Source of the DNA: Talinum fruticosum
Taxonomy: Eukaryota > Streptophyta > Magnoliopsida > Caryophyllales > Talinaceae
Length of the DNA stretch: 64,000 bases
Reading direction: 5' to 3'
Assembly (NCBI GenBank): GCA_021018815.1
Contig: JAITYX010000026.1
Span: 5,208,001-5,272,000, forward strand
Shown here: piece by piece, positions 1 to 11,500 of the stretch
Numbering within the stretch: position 1 is the stretch's first letter
Layout of the letters: every line of letters starts with the position of its first letter
Program-made: the position numbers and the translations under genes
Notes under the pieces: generated by a model
Database searches by the model: none
What the model was told of the DNA's origin: nothing
Seen by the model: the letters and a program-made list of their open reading frames with translations, nothing else

Positions 1-391
1 ACATCATACGTGTAAAAGCTTTTTCCATAACAGATCATAAAGAAATGAGCTCCTTCAATTAGATAAAGAACAATTTCCTTACGAAGCTCACTTATATTAA
101 AGACAAAATCTATGTTATCATCATCGCTATCCCCCTCACCACCTTGAAACCCATTAGGTCTCTTTGGACATCTCTTCAAATGACGCTTTAAATAAAAAGT
201 CTCACTCCCTTAGTAGTAGATAAAGAGATTTTATAATGCATACAAGTTGCGATTGGCTCACCTTGTGCATTTGTTTCTTCCTTGAGCTCTCTCCCTACTT
301 TAAACTTTTTCTTCCATTTAGGTTGTGGAGGATTATACTCACTATAACCATCTTCAATCACTTGCCTAGAAGATGTTCCTTCACTATCCAT
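1..391 (-). pseudogene. Degraded BED zinc-finger fragment, hAT-transposase-like
   Basis: Reading the minus strand from an ATG at 389-391, a lysine-rich stretch leads into GEPIATCMHYK, then a frame change near 190-200, then LKRHLKRCPKRP. This is the C-x2-C...H-x4-C pattern of a BED finger with the second Cys replaced by Tyr (CMHY). An acidic linker and LRKEIVLYLIEGAHFF follow, running to the left edge, as in the N-terminus of hAT transposases and the domesticated RICESLEEPER/DAYSLEEPER proteins. BED fingers bind DNA in the nucleus. The lost Cys and the shift argue for a dead copy. The rest lies outside the window, so a captured or domesticated gene cannot be excluded. Confidence 0.5.
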
Positions 392-834
392 CCTTAAGAT
401 ATGAGAACAAAAGCATTATTAATCACATGAATATCTTTTCCATTGAATTAAACGAGAATCGTGTTACAAGCATTATAAGAACAAAAGTAAATAGCTTGTC
501 TTGTTTGACTTTGTCAAGAGCAAACATAGCTTGGAAAGCTTATAAATTAATTAAATCGAAGATTTGGATTCACACAAAGATCATATCTTAAATGATAACA
601 CATTAGATTACATAAACATGGTAATAAGTTAAATTACACATCAAGGGATAAGCCCACTTCGACGAGTAAAACTAACGGGTAAAACCTCACGAGTAAGTGG
701 TACATGGTTGTAATATTTATGTAAAGAAGCATATCGAAGTAATTTAGTATGAAATCGGCTAGCGATGAATTCAAAAACTACTGCTGAGGTACCTCGAGTT
801 CTTGTCAAACTATTTTTAGACCCAAAGTTCGAAA
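392..834. other. Intergenic, nothing recognised
   Basis: AT-rich sequence. No coding potential beyond short random ORFs and no repeat that I could match elsewhere in the window. Confidence 0.5.
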
Positions 835-1643
835 AATGATTCTAAGTCCCCCTAAATAATGTGTAAACTATATTGGTGGCCCAAATCCGGCCCGAAGGGT
901 GAACGGAAGTGTAAAATGTCTATAATACCCTCATTTATCTCTCTCTCTCTTGCTTGGCTCTTTTTCTGTCTCTCCTTCTTCCTTCTCATCCCCTACTCTT
1001 TCTCTGTCTCTCGTAATGGTTCCTCGTTCTCTGTTCATCTTCTCTACTTGTTCTTCTCCCCTCTCACGTCCTCTCGCTCTCTGTTCTCTCGCCATTTGTC
1101 TTGTTCCCAGTCTCCCTCTTCACTCTTCTCTTTATGTCCCTCTCGCTCCCCATTCTCGGTCTTCCTTTCTCTATCACTGCTTTCATTGCCCTCTCTGTGT
1201 TTCTACCTCTTTGTTCTCGCTTTTCTCCCCCTTTTTAGTTGTTCTCGCTCACAACCGACGCTTCTCCTTGGTCGGAAACGCTCACCGGAGCAAACCCAAC
1301 CTCACGACTTGGTCGGACTTGAAAGGAGGAGAGAGGAATTTGCAGCGAGTTGATAGGTTGATTGAAGGGATATTTTGATTTGGAATTGGATTTCTTTGGA
1401 CTGGTAGAGAGGGGGGTATTATGGATTTCCGCCATTTTAGGTGCTCTCCAATGGTGGAGCTCTTTGAGGCCATTGCCATGGGAGATTGAGAGAGAGAGAG
1501 AGAGAGAGAGACTTTGAGCGGGGAAGAAGACGAAGTTGAGGGTAAATTCGGGCTTCGACATCATCGGTCGGTTTTTGACGTCATTAGTCATATTTGGGCC
1601 ACCAATATAGTTTACACATAATTTAGGGGGACTTAGAATCATT
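835..1643. mobile_element. Non-autonomous DNA element with about 52-bp terminal inverted repeats
   Basis: The stretch 835-886 is the reverse complement of 1592-1643 with a single visible mismatch. The interior is CT-rich on the left (about 930-1240) and holds a (GA)n tract at about 1488-1511. The similarity may continue weakly outward (CCAAAG on the left, CTTTGG on the right). No clear target-site duplication was found. No transposase is encoded; the ORFs inside are low-complexity. The long TIRs would fit a Mutator-like non-autonomous element, but this is inference. Confidence 0.6.
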
Positions 1644-2028
1644 TATCTTTGGTTTCATGTATCTTTGATCAAAAAGGTAGCATTTATATCATTTTTATCT
1701 TTGATTTCATCTATCCTTAATCGAGAAGGGCTACCACGAAATCCGCTACCAACGAATTATATCATTTATCTTTGATCAAAAACGACTACCCACAAATTAT
1801 ATCATTCATTCCCATATGAATTATATCATTTATCTTTTAAAAAATTAACGATCATTGTACATCAACACATTGAATTTACATTTTACTTCATCTTAATTAA
1901 ATAGTTCTCAACTTCTTCTTTTTTTCACCAATAACTAAGTTAGTAAACCAAAAATAAATACCAAAAGGCAGATATAACTTAACCTATACATAAACTCATT
2001 GATTTTCGCCAGTAAAAATTTACTTAAA
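1644..2028. other. AT-rich intergenic spacer with short imperfect repeats
   Basis: Variants of ATTTATCTTTG and AATTATATCATTTATC recur at 1640-1840, suggesting decayed tandem repeats. Otherwise nothing is recognised. Confidence 0.4.
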
Positions 2029-5000
2029 TGTAACACCCCAAAACACCCCCAGGAGTATTACATCGCCGAGTTCCTTAAAGGAACTCCCAAGGCTCTTTCG
2101 ATGTTGGTTAGGCTGTCTAAATTCAACTTAAAGTAATACTCGGTGGCTTTTCCCAAAAGAAGCTGAGATTCTCTAAAAATTTCGGCGAGTTCCGTTTGTA
2201 ACATGGACTAACCCATAGGCTTAAAGCCTTACAATCCTGCATAAAAAGCATAATAAAACTCAACGAGCCACACGCTCGGAGTATACAACTCAACGGCCAC
2301 ACGCCGGAGCTCAACCAATCATGTCTGTAAAACTTAAAACAATCTAACTTAAAACAATCTATTGGTTACTATACGTTGGTACAACTATATGCACTAATTT
2401 ACAAATACAACATTAAGGAATAAACAATGCACATTCTTGGCTTGAATTGCTCGGCACGCATCAACAGCAATCAGCAAAGGTCCGAAGCATGCTAAGTGTA
2501 GATTATACTTCGAAAGTGTACCCGCAACACTCGGATGGGGACGGGGCAATTTGTGGGGGTGAGCAATAATCAACGGGCTCACCGGAGTCTTAAACCCTTA
2601 AAATGGAAATTCTTTACACATAATACTTATAATAATGAAATCTGTGAAAGCATAATAGTGTAATAGAAATCTATATACTTTTCACTGAAATCTCTTGTAA
2701 TGAAAAGATCAAGACTCTTTAATCACTTAAAAGCACACATTCACATTCAAGAATACTTCTTTTGGGGTTGAATCAACTTTTCGGGCCTTCGAGGATTTGA
2801 ACTAGCACTTCTTTCATCTCGGGCGCGACCCCGACAAAAAGGCTCCGGGACCTATCTTTAGGAAGTCTCGGAGCGGGCATCCTGTCTCTCCAGGACCCCT
2901 ATTAGAACCCTTCCCTCAAAGTTTCTAGCTGGGCGTTCCCGGTTCGAACACTTCGGTATGCTAAACGATCCGTAGCCTGTTGATTCAAAACTCTTTGCAC
3001 ATTCTCATTCATCACATTCACTTTCTAGCTTTCTCAATCGATTTAGTATCAAGGAAGGCATGACACCACGTGTCACCCTTATAAATTCACTTTCTCAAAT
3101 CTAATTTACTTTCTCAAATACTTTTATTTCTTTAGAATAGGATCACGTTGAAAAGATACTTCACAGAAATCACATTCAAGGCTCATTTCACGTAAAACAC
3201 AAAACTTCCTTCGAAACTACTTGTGAACATCACATAAAGCAAGCACATAGCACGAATATTCACCATTCAATGCAAGCAATCATTCTCAACTCTTTTCCTA
3301 ACTAAGCTTTTCTTAATTCATCGGTTTAGTACGATTGAGTCCAATTCGAGCCACAATAACCACAAGTAGATACTATTTAACTCGACGTTCCCACTTTTCC
3401 CAATTCACTACCTTTATCTCAATTCCTCATTTCATGACTTCACTTTGTAAACCGACCTCTTTTGCGCTCATTCAACCAAATATCCTTAAACTTGCTTTAC
3501 CGAATTTCCTTTATCTTCATTCACCTTTTAATTCAATTCTTTCTCAAAGATCTTAGACATGACTATGGCTTAGTTCCACCTTACCGTTCCCAGACTTGCT
3601 ATTTCCCAACTTAGTTTCCCATTTAATAACTCTTACTTTATTAATCGATTCTTAATCGCTCATCCTTAGATATGTACCTCTTAATTACATTTCATTGTTC
3701 AATTCCCAATAGCTTTACTTACTTTCACGCTCGGTTCAACCTCGAGGATTTAAATATACTTCGAATGCACTTAACCTCACAATCACCCATTCCTCACTTA
3801 CATGTCCCGATTGCGCATCACTTAATACGATCTCATATTCCTTTTTACACTCCCCTTGTTATATCTCGAATTAGTACTCGTCTCTTAATGCCGCGAATTC
3901 GGTAAATCTCTAAGACTCAATCTGAATATCAATTCCTAACCTATGCCCAAACCATGCGCTCTTATCCCCAACCGACCCGACTCTCGACACTACTCACTTG
4001 ACCCAAGCAACTCGGTGAATTTCCCGATTTCATTTTCAGGCCTTAACAACTCCCGTTCCTCCACTAACTCCTAATTCACTTCCCGCAACTTCTAGCTCAT
4101 TCAAAAGCGTACATATTCAATATCATACAATCACATTCAACAATCACAATAAACCCATTTAGTTTTCGAATATACTAATAGTCTAGAGTATAAGACTACC
4201 CACCTCGGATTTTTGGGTTTGGAATTGATCGAATTGCTCGCTGTCCCGGCTTTGTGTTTGGGTTGTGCTTGGGTTCGAGGAAGGCTCGCTTCTTGCTTCG
4301 GTTCAGCGGTTCTAGCCCCTGCCGCCCTCGGTCCGGCCCTCCCTCGTGCTCGCCGCCGGTCTCGCCTCCCTTGTCGCCGTCGCCGGTCCCGGTTTCCGGC
4401 CGCTCTAACTCCCGCTCGTCTGTCTCTGTTTCGGGTCTCGTTCGCCCCTCACTCTGTCCCAACCTCTCGCTTCCTTCCCTCGCCCGCATCGCCGGCTGCC
4501 CACCTGCGTTCGTCACTCCGCTTGCCAGCCTCCGGCCTCTACTTTGGTTCCCGCACGCCTCCTCTCTCTCTTTCCCCTTTCGGTGCTCTCCCTTCGCTCG
4601 CGCCTGTTCGCGCTGCCGACCGTCGCCTTCGGTCCCGCGGTGGTCGCCCGTCCCCGCGGCCTCCTTCGCCGCGCGCACTCGCCCCCTCCCTCTCTCTCTC
4701 TCGTTCGGTGGTTCTCTCTCTCTCCTCGCTCCGTTGCTCTGCTTCTTCTTCCTCTGCTGCCCAAGCTCCACCGATTAAACTCTCGGTCCTTAACCCCCAT
4801 TGGACCCCCAAATTTAATTTCTATCTCATTTCCAACTTAAACCAAAGCCCACCTCTTCATTATTCAATGAAAATAATCGCCGGCCCATATATCACAAGTC
4901 TATATCTCCTCTCTTCCGTCCTCTTACACGTGATTTCACTATGCCCACAAGGTGTTCGACGAAATGCCATAAACAAGAACAAAATGTGAGCGGATAAGAA

Positions 5001-5450
5001 ACATAAAAAGGAAATTGAGATTATAGGAGGCATACCTTTCATAGGAAATTGTCGTTGTATCACAAGAGCCACAACAATTTAAACTCAAACCGAAATTAGA
5101 GTTTCGGCGGACGATGGAAGCAGAGAGAGAGAGCGAGGGAGGGGGATGGCAAGGAAGCGGAGCGAGATGGAAACTTTAAAGAATGAGAGTGATTTTGTGA
5201 ATAAAGGAATAGAAAAGGAGCAAGAAAGGGAGGAGAAGGTAGAGAGAGAGAAGACAACTCGCGGTGGCCGGGGACTCGAAGAAGGAAGATCGAGAGGAGA
5301 TGGGGGGGAGAGTGGGGTGAGAGAGAGGTGGGTCATTGAATTGGCCCGTGAATGACCCGCGAATGACCCACTAGTGACTTGTCTTTTAGATGGCCCTTTA
5401 GGGCCCGACCCTCTTACTAAATAAATGGGTCTTGATCCTCTTTTTAAGTT
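2029..5450 (-). mobile_element. Large LTR-like relic (same family as 33889-36851), inverted
   Basis: On the minus strand the element ends in GGGGTGTTACA at 2029, matching the 3' terminus of the 33889-36851 copy. Shared landmarks are a TGTAATACTCC motif near the end, repeated CTCGTTGAG/CGTGTGG units (here two, near 2268-2310), a GC-rich purine-biased block (about 4200-4800) and a GTGGGTAGT donor-like site just after it. The GC-rich block gives long ORFs on both strands, which I regard as low-complexity artefacts. The 5' end could not be fixed: it merges into a Sirevirus LTR relic near 5450, and 4860-5340 has no counterpart in the other copy, so a secondary insertion is possible. Confidence 0.55.
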
Positions 5451-6190
5451 CGGTCCTAGCTACCCACTAGGGGCCCTTATATGTCCTATTACTTCCTAAC
5501 CGAGTTACTCTTTACAACAATGTACGATTGAGTTGTGTTACCCCTTACAGCTCGATCAAGGGAAATTACGTAAGAATTGAGTAAGTAAGAATGTGACTGA
5601 TTATAAGACTTTTTGTTTCAAATCGAAGTTGAGAAAACTAAGTATAGAGTTGAAAGTTAGAAAGATTGAGTATATGAGTTGAGAGTTGAGTTCCAGCAAT
5701 CTTCTAAGTCTTCTAAAGTGGCTTCTATTTATAATTAGCTAAGCGGATAATCGTGTTGTCTCGGTCTTGACTGGGAAGCTTTACTAGCCGTTGTAGCGGA
5801 TAGTCCGAGTCCCTTAGAAATGGAACTCGTTTGTCAAGATAGACGTTGTGCATCGGTTCTTGGCTCAAAATGTAATCCAACTCACTTGTTGTGATCGAAA
5901 ACTAGGGTGGAAACAACTGTTAGACTCAAAGTTGACGTTTACTGTAAATGGAAACAAACAACCCGACACAGATGTGTGAGTCATTATGAAAATGTGGCTT
6001 TTCTATCCGACCGTAAAGGTAAGAAGCCTAGGTTGTTTTTGCTTTTCAAATTGAGATTAAACAACTTTTAACAACATGCAAAAACAAATCAAAGTGGTAC
6101 TCAAGTTAGAATTAACGCAATAATTCCGATATGACTTTTGCAACGAGCCGCTTGAATTAACAAGTTGAACTTATGAAATTATTAGGCAAG
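5451..6190 (-). mobile_element. Old Sirevirus LTR fragment
   Basis: It aligns by eye with the minus-strand LTR at 20960-22491. Shared marks are CTTCCTAACCGAG, the CAGCTCGATCAAGG block, ACTGATTATAAGAC, GTGGCTTCTATTTATA (the minus-strand TATA region) and AGCCGTTGTAG. Divergence is higher than between any of the other LTR copies, so it is probably the oldest Sirevirus trace here. Both ends are truncated or unclear. Confidence 0.5.
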
Positions 6191-7054
6191 ACGTCCTGTC
6201 CGAGTCGAATATGAGTGAATCGAAATCCAAAACTAAGTTTTCACTCAAGTATACCTTTCGAGTGGGTAAGACAAAGACGAAAACTTAAAAAAGACTTTTT
6301 AAAGTGTGTGAATGACTTGAATTCAAAACTATTAAGAGAGTTAGATTCATACTTAACTTTTCACACAAAACTTTGCTCAACAAACAATTACAGAATTCTA
6401 CTCATAAATCAAAACGGCCAATCGCATTTAATTTAAAGAAAGATAAAATTAATTAGTTATATAGCCGATTCATGGGTGCTGTTCGTTCACCGTAATCAGG
6501 CACCTTTAAAAAAAGTAACGTAATGTAATCAAATATTAACATCTCAAAATTTCAATGTGGTAGAAAGTAGGTCAAAAATTGCCTACCTTATCTAGAAATG
6601 ATCCCAATATAGACTACAAATGCCAAAACTAGCCTACTAAAATCATAAAGAAAGTTAAAAATGACCAATACTATCTAATTGAACCTAACAATAAAATGAA
6701 ATTCAGTCACTTGAAAAAAACAAAATTGAACAAGCACTGACTGACTGGTGACTCTCTGGCTCGCTACCGAATTTTTTTTTTTTTTGGCAGAACCGCTAGC
6801 GGTGTATAATTATTCAAGATGATTTAATAATGTCATGTTAAGAACAAAAAAAAAAAATCAATAATCAATCAATATATTGACAAATAGACATAATTTCCAC
6901 GTAAAGAAACTTGAACTGAAATATTAATTTTATAGTGAGGTGTCGCATAGATTACGTGCAGTGCCTCAATAGTAAGTACAAAATTAGTAAATTAGTAATT
7001 AATATGTTATTGAGATTATAAAGTGATAAATATATAAAATGAAAAAATTACTTA
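6191..7054. other. Intergenic, nothing recognised
   Basis: AT-rich with a poly-T run near 6772-6785 and A runs near 6849-6857. No gene or element boundary could be supported. Confidence 0.4.
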
Positions 7055-7265
7055 GGGTGTGTTTGGTTGAAGGGAAAATATTTTCCCAAGAAAAATTTTT
7101 CATGGGAAAACGAATTTCCAACGAAAACCATTTTCCATTCACATTTTCCTTTGTTTGGTAGAAGAGAAATAATTTTTTAAAATAATTACTTAAATACAAA
7201 AACCAAGCATAAAAACCCAATAAATATGAAAAGAAAAAGTAAATAACTAATTCAACTTCAAAACC

Positions 7266-7330
<65 letters not shown>

Positions 7331-7720
7331 AGCACTAAATTTGATAAGTTTGTACATCTCCCTATAATCAAACTTTTTCATGTATAAAATAATAGAAATT
7401 AAAAAAAATATTGTAAAAAAAATTTCATCTATGAACTTTACAACAAAAAAGGAAAAAATAAGGACAAAACTTTAAAAAAGAAAATGAAGGTGGCAAAGTA
7501 AGAGAAGTTTAGAACTTAAAGTCCCATTGATAACACTTTATTTTCCCTTAATTGAGGTAGAGGAAAATTAACTTCTTTCCTCATAAAAGGAAATTTATTT
7601 TCCATTGATTGAGGAAATTATTTTCCTGAAAATATTTATCCACCACTTATCGTTACCAAACGCCGAAAAATAGAATGATAATTTTTCGAAAATATACTTC
7701 TGCACTCAAACAAACACGCC
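7055..7720. mobile_element. Tourist-like MITE (PIF/Harbinger type)
   Basis: The left end GGGTGTGTTTGGTTGA and the reverse complement of the right end (GGCGTGTTTGTTTGA) form terminal inverted repeats. TTA sits directly outside both ends (7052-7054 and 7721-7723), the hallmark duplication of PIF/Harbinger elements. The interior is AT-rich, has inverted ATTTTCC/GGAAAAT runs near both ends and no transposase. It lies just upstream of HDS and could contribute to its promoter region. Confidence 0.75.
7269..7326. repeat. (AT)n microsatellite inside the MITE
   Basis: About 29 uninterrupted AT units. Confidence 0.95.
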
Positions 7721-7786
7721 TTAAAAGTGAAATATAATATGAAATGGAGGAGTAATATAGATTAGTCAAGATTCAAGAACCCTCAA

Positions 7787-7792
7787 TATAAA
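7787..7792 (+). promoter_or_regulatory. Candidate TATA box for HDS
   Basis: TATAAA in the 7724-8084 spacer, about 300 bp upstream of the pyrimidine-rich leader. No other good TATA box is nearer. Position-based inference only. Confidence 0.3.
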
Positions 7793-8084
7793 CATGGGCG
7801 ACTAGTTTTACTTTCACACTCAACTATCATAAGCTCGTTTGTTTACTCGTGATGCTGATGCTCTTAAATGCCATTCTCTTCTGTTCTGCTGTATATTTTT
7901 TTTTTTTTGGTCATTGTTCTGCTGGTTTATTTGTCTATACTTTTATAACCAAACTTTTCTGGCCCCACCCAGAATGAGAAATGTGAATTCAACCACAAAC
8001 CCAATAATAATAAATTATTTCAAAAACATTATTTTAGCGTTTGCCTTTTGTGTGGCCTGTGAAATCAATCAGCTAGGATACTGA

Positions 8085-8318
8085 GAAGCTGCAACATAGG
8101 GAGGGAAGGGGAGAAGCACATTTCTGTCTTCTTTCATTTTTGCTCTCTTTCCTATTTCTCCCCAAAAACTTCCCACAAAAATTTCAGTTCAATTTTCTCC
8201 CAAAATTGTCCCTTTTGCATTCCACCCACCACCAGTTTTCATCTTCCGGATCGTTCTTGTCTCTCTCCGCCGCTATTTTTGCTTATCCACTTCATTCAAG
8301 CTTACCTTGTGCACAACG
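8085..8318 (+). other. Probable 5' untranslated exon of HDS
   Basis: A pyrimidine-rich leader ends at a donor (ACAACG|GTTAGT, GT at 8319-8320). The matching acceptor is TTGGCAG at 8523-8529, 40 bp before the start codon. The left limit is a guess. It contains no in-frame ATG that would extend the protein. Confidence 0.5.
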
Positions 8319-8569
8319 GTTAGTTAGTTACGCTTGATTTTTTTGGAAAACCTTGATCTATGAGTAATCTTTATCCCCATTTGTTTTTGTAGGTTTTTGG
8401 GTGTATGGGGTGCTATGGTGTTGTAAATTAATTTCAATTATGCCCATGGTGTTGTAATTTCCATTTTTTGTTTTTCTGGTTGTTGGGGGGGTTGAATTTA
8501 ATCCTCATAGTTGATGCTCTTGTTGGCAGGGCTGCGAATTCTGAAGGGGTTGAGTGGTCCAATTGGGAG

Positions 8570-11500
8570 ATGGCAACTGGGGTAATTCAATCGGCAGTTT
8601 GCCATGTTAGGAGCAAAGATGGTGACCTGGGATTTGCCAAAAATGTGGATTTTGTGAAGATTTCAAATGTGAAGAGGGTTAAGTTTCCAGGAACTAGGTT
8701 CTCTATTATTAAGAATTCGAACCCAGGCCCTGATATTGCTGAACTTCAGCCTGCATCTGAAGGAAGCAGTCTACTGGGTAAACTTCTTTCATTTTGTTAA
8801 TACTTCACAAGTTTAGAATCAATATGTTGCTGAATTTCAGACAAATCCGATTGATGCAGCAGAAATTTCTCTGTGCCCCGAATTATACGCCATTTTTGTT
8901 CAATTAAGAGAAATGGCTGTACAAATGAGAAACCCAATGTGATTATATGTAGTACTCATGGTTATGACCAAGTCCATTGGAGTTTGCTTGTGGATAGCAG
9001 AACATAGAAATCAAAGAGACCCTTTTTTCCAGACTTTTTAGGAAGGCTATGGTGACATGATTTGCCAAAATTTTCACGTCTTTGAAGCAGGGAAACCAAA
9101 ATATAGTTAACTAAGTAAACATACTGAGAAAATGATATATGAAAACAGAACTCATTTTGCGATCAGAAATTCTCTCTCTTTTTTTTCTCGTAAGATGAAC
9201 TATGGCTTGTTTAGTGCTAATGTACTATGATATCTTTTGCCAAAATAATACTTCACTTACTGGTTTAGTTCAATTGAATTGCAGTACCTCGCCAGAAGTA
9301 TTGCGAGTCTCTACACAAAACTATAAGGAGGAAAACATGCACTGTGATGGTGGGAAATGTAGCCATCGGGAGTGACCACCCTATCAGAATACAAACAATG
9401 ACAACAACTGATACAAAAGATGTTGCTGCAACAGTTGAGCAGGTTTGCTGATGTGCTTTGCTCACTTGTTCAATGCTTTTTCATTATGATTTGTGTGACC
9501 CTATAAGCCTATTTAGAACCTAAAAAGAAAGGTCAAGGGACGAGAAGATGGAATTCTGTAGTTACCTAGTTAGTGGCTTGTGGAACATGTTCTATTGCTA
9601 AGACCTAGACCAATAGGATGCTAATTGGGGCACCGGCCATTAACCTTTCCCTAAATGTGCTATTGATGCACTGATTATCCATATGTATCATTATTGGTGC
9701 TCCATTTCATAATTGATGGAGTTCTCCTAGCCAGCTAATTAAATGGATGCTCTTTTGTTCTATTGGGTGAGTAAATCTTGTTTAAGTACTGTTTGAGAAT
9801 GTGTACTTCTGGCAAATTCTGTATGGTATTTAAGTAGGCTTCAACTTTGGGTATGTTGTCATGAGTAGGATACAATCTTAAATGCAGTATAACTGTTCCT
9901 AAAAGATGGATTAAACTTTAGAGGAGTGGCAAACCATACCTGGTTGCTGTTTCATTTGTTGAAATTTTTATAGAGGTTAGAGATTTGTAGTTGGCTTCTT
10001 TAAGCCTGTCCTTATTTTCTTTCTTCTGCTGTTAGGTCATGAGAATTGCTGACAGTGGAGCAGACATTGTTCGAATAACAGTGCAAGGAAAGAGAGAGGC
10101 AGATGCTTGCTTCGAAATTAAGAACACTCTTGTTCAGAAAAAGTAGACATTTTTTCAAATTCCTTCCTGGATGTAGTTATAATATTCCTCTAGTGGCAGA
10201 TATTCATTTGTTTTGAATGCATCTCTATGTTTCTTCATTTGTTTATGAACTTGCTCTGGCATTTATCTATGTGCTTTCTTATTTGTTTATTTATCTTTTG
10301 CAGCTATAATATTCCTCTAGTGGCAGATATTCATTTTGCTCCTTCAGTTGCAATGCGTGTTGCTGAATGCTTCGAGAAAATTCGTGTCAATCCGGGGAAC
10401 TTTGGTATGTATTCAGCAGTAATTCTGTTAGCCTGGACTTGTTGATCTGGTTATTTGGATTGAAGAGGATGCTTTGTTGCAGCTGACAGGAGGGCCCAAT
10501 TTGAGAAGCTAGAGTACACAGACGAAGATTATCAAAAGGAACTTGAGCATATTGAGCAGGTAAATTGAAATTCACATGCATTCCTATTCCCTCCTCCTGT
10601 TCAACTCAGAGAAAAATAATGCAAGTCAACAAAGACATGTGAAATGGGGTAGCTAAGATGGCAAAAATACTTAGAAACTCATACTGTTTATGTGTGTTTA
10701 CTGGTTAGTTTTATTCTGCAAGGAGGCTAGAGTGAGTTGATAGAGAAACCCCTGTGTAGGATTTGAGACCTAATTGTATACCAGTGCTATATTATCAATG
10801 GCTCATGTTCTTGAGGTTGTTCACTTACCTCCTTAACTCCATTCTTTTGCTTTCCTCTTCCTCTCTTAGCATCATTATGATCTTCTTTTGCTTCTTTATT
10901 GTGGCTTTTTAGATGTGTCATTTGGACATGTTTAAACCTTTAATTTCTTCAATCTAAGCACTTCCACCTTAAATTTAATCAAGTAACTCATGATTTTTTC
11001 CTATCTGTATGCTTATATACACATTGAAATGTTCCTATAACATGTATTCCAGTATTCGCTACATCGGTCAACACTGAACGACTGCACATTTTTGTCTGGC
11101 TGGAATCTTCTTGCAACAAATAAACTCCTATAAACTGCTTATGTGTTTATGTACTACTAATTTCCTAGATTCAGACTTCGCTTCCATTACCTGTAATCAA
11201 CATTAGCCGGCCTATATCTTACAACTTGATGGAACAAAAGCTTTTACAATGTTCTTAGCCTTTATGCCGCAGATATTCCAAGTGATGGACAGAACTTTTG
11301 GTAGAACAACTGTTGTGCGTATTGTGTTGTGTGATGTTATGTGTGTCTTAAATTCTGTGTCTTGTTTGTACTTTATATGAAAGTTTTGCTATTTCATTAC
11401 TTAGTCCACCTACTTTCACAAATTGTTTATATTATTATCTTGCGACTTCAGTCTTCAAACTTTGCTGATTATCACCAGTGCTTTTACCTCCGGCTATGTA

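Noticed and set aside
4196..4989. Long overlapping ORFs on both strands in a GC-rich block
   Set aside because: Low-complexity Ser/Arg- or Glu/Arg-rich translations in several frames at once, with no recognisable domain; explained by purine/pyrimidine bias.
8140..8569. An open frame in the HDS leader that joins in frame to the coding region after splicing 8319-8529
   Set aside because: The frame has no ATG (it opens at TTG and a stop lies at 8074-8076), and plant HDS proteins start at the MATG used here.
10143..10176. The upstream exon-4 copy as the true HDS acceptor
   Set aside because: The intron would be 34 nt, below plant minimum, and the sequence after the copy does not continue the protein.
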